Origin: Syntrophobacter sp. DG_60
GTDB lineage: Bacteria; Desulfobacterota; Desulfofervidia; Desulfofervidales; DG-60
Direction of reading: 5' to 3'
Assembly (NCBI GenBank): GCA_001304365.1
Contig: LJNA01000089.1
Location: 1 to 6,807 of the forward strand
DNA: 6,807 nt
The translations under genes were made by a program, and so were the position numbers. The notes beneath the pieces were generated by a model. That model was given only the letters and a program-made list of their open reading frames with translations. It ran no database searches and was not told the DNA's origin. Positions within the stretch are counted from its first letter, which is position 1. Each line of letters begins with the position of its first letter. Below, piece by piece: positions 5,655-6,807 of the stretch.

Positions 5655-6647
5655 ATGAAGAAGGTATGGGTAAAGGCAATACCTTGGCAAAAAAAATTGG
5701 TCACCACAGCCATTGAGGGTGGGGCAGATGCCGTATTAGTAGAAGAGGGAAAGGCAGCTAAGGTAAAACAATTAGGGAGAATGCCTACTGTAGCACCAGA
5801 TGGTGATTTAAGGCCAGGAAAGGAAGTAGTATTTCATGAGATTAAAAGCAAAGAGGACGAAGAAAAGGTATTAAAATTAACGGCTAATCATCTAGTGGTG
5901 CTTTCAGCTACTGATTGGAAGATTATCCCTTTAGAAAATCTAGTGGCACAGACCAGCAATCTTTTTGCAGAAGTAAAGACAGTAGATGAAGCCAAGACAT
6001 TTTTAGGGGTATTAGAGAAGGGTGTAGATGGTGTGGTCACTGATACTACAAACATTTCTGAAATAAAGAAAATCTTAGAACTGGTAAAGAATTGGTCAGA
6101 GAAGCTTATACTCAGCAGGGCAAAGGTATCAACTATAAAGCCACTCGCCATGGGCTATCGGGTGTGTGTAGATACATGTGACTTGATGGCAATAGGAGAG
6201 GGAATGCTTATAGGGAATAGCAGTGGTGGGATGTTTTTAGTACATGCAGAGAATATAGAAAATCCCTATGTCACTCCACGTCCTTTTAGGGTAAATGCAG
6301 GACCAGTGCATGCCTATATCAAGGTGCCAGGGGGAAAAACTAGATATCTTTCTGAGCTTAAGGCAGGGGATGAGGTATTGATTGTGAATCACTTGGGAGA
6401 GACAAGGCCCGGTGTGGTAGGTAGGGTAAAGGTAGAACGCCGTCCCCTACTTTTAGTAGAGGCAAAGACAAATGGGGAATCAGTAAGTACTGTCTTACAA
6501 AATGCTGAAACTATAAGGCTTACTACCCCTAAGGGGAAGCCCATTTCAGTGGTAGAGATCAAAGAGGGGGACGAGATCTTGGTGGCAATAGAGAAGGCGG
6601 GCCGCCACTTTGGGCATAAGGTGGAAGAGACCATTGTGGAAAAATAA
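5655..6647 (+). CDS. 3-dehydroquinate synthase II (AroB'/MJ1249 family)
   Basis: This 330-residue enzyme is the archaeal-type 3-dehydroquinate synthase. It oxidatively deaminates ADTH with NAD+ and cyclises the product to 3-dehydroquinate, so it works directly after the preceding gene product and is unrelated to bacterial AroB. The family's conserved C-terminal half is clear: GYRVCVDTCDLMAIGEGMLI from residue 167, GNSSGGMFLVHAE, then PFRVNAGPVHAY (210-221) and a beta-rich tail with KAGDEVLIV. The start at ATG 5655 uses the GGAGGA inside the end of the upstream gene, which stops 3 nt earlier. Its own TAA is followed directly by the ATG of shikimate dehydrogenase. Length is within the family range and no defects are seen. 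Confidence 0.95.
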   Translation: MKKVWVKAIPWQKKLVTTAIEGGADAVLVEEGKAAKVKQLGRMPTVAPDGDLRPGKEVVFHEIKSKEDEEKVLKLTANHLVVLSATDWKIIPLENLVAQTSNLFAEVKTVDEAKTFLGVLEKGVDGVVTDTTNISEIKKILELVKNWSEKLILSRAKVSTIKPLAMGYRVCVDTCDLMAIGEGMLIGNSSGGMFLVHAENIENPYVTPRPFRVNAGPVHAYIKVPGGKTRYLSELKAGDEVLIVNHLGETRPGVVGRVKVERRPLLLVEAKTNGESVSTVLQNAETIRLTTPKGKPISVVEIKEGDEILVAIEKAGRHFGHKVEETIVEK

Positions 6648-6807
6648 ATGATTGATGCAGAAACAGAGGTCTATGGGATCATTGGCCATCCTGTAAGCCA
6701 TAGCCTTAGCCCAATTATTCAAAATCTAGCCTTCTCTCATCATAAAATAAATGCTGTCTATTTGGCATTTGATGTAACTGATTTGGCCTCTGCACTTGCC
6801 GGGATAA
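6648..6807 (+). CDS. aroE: Shikimate dehydrogenase, N-terminal part (3' end cut by window)
   Basis: The last 160 nt encode 53 residues of an NADP-dependent shikimate dehydrogenase, which reduces 3-dehydroshikimate to shikimate two steps after dehydroquinate. The N-terminus VYGIIGHPVSHSLSPIIQN (residues 8-26) is the family signature. Ser19 and Ser21 in HSLSP correspond to the shikimate-binding serines. The sequence then continues to the expected NAVYLAFDV strand. The catalytic Lys/Asp pair and the Rossmann domain lie beyond the window. ATG 6648 follows the preceding TAA with no gap, indicating translational coupling and one operon. The start is well supported by the family alignment. Confidence 0.93.
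   Translation, partial: MIDAETEVYGIIGHPVSHSLSPIIQNLAFSHHKINAVYLAFDVTDLASALAGI

Overview
The window most likely comes from an anaerobic, moderately AT-rich bacterium. A Desulfobacterota-like (sulfate-reducer-type) lineage is my best guess, from gene content only. A bacterial S20 gene and bacterial promoter and Shine-Dalgarno signals argue against an archaeon, although the shikimate entry enzymes are of the archaeal type.

Positions 2-3714 (+ strand) hold a compact quinone cluster: a UbiD-type decarboxylase (5' end cut by the window), a UbiX-type flavin prenyltransferase, a UbiA-type prenyltransferase and a small nucleoside phosphorylase/hydrolase-family protein. UbiX makes the prenyl-FMN cofactor for UbiD, UbiA attaches the lipid tail, and a nucleosidase fits futalosine hydrolase. 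The set matches late menaquinone synthesis by the futalosine route (mqnL, mqnM, mqnP, mqnB-like). Genes overlap by 19 and 10 nt, except between ubiX and ubiA, where about 230 nt of palindromic, repeat-rich DNA sits. That DNA supplies the ubiX stop codon and runs almost to the ubiA start.

Positions 3715-3923 are non-coding and hold a roughly 180-bp element with 9-bp terminal inverted repeats and nested hairpins, at the convergence of two transcription units. Positions 3924-4529 (- strand) carry rpsT (ribosomal protein S20) followed by a small RRM RNA-binding protein with an Arg-rich tail.

Positions 4530-4856 are a divergent regulatory region. It contains a promoter for rpsT, a good sigma70-type promoter facing right (TTGACT-17-TATACA), a 19-codon leader ORF very rich in Tyr and Phe codons, a chain of mutually exclusive RNA helices and an intrinsic terminator. 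This reads as a ribosome-mediated transcription attenuator for aromatic amino acids. Downstream lie 2-amino-3,7-dideoxy-D-threo-hept-6-ulosonate (ADTH) synthase, 3-dehydroquinate synthase II and the first 53 codons of shikimate dehydrogenase, tightly packed as one operon. The attenuator in front of an archaeal-type shikimate operon is the most interesting item in the window.
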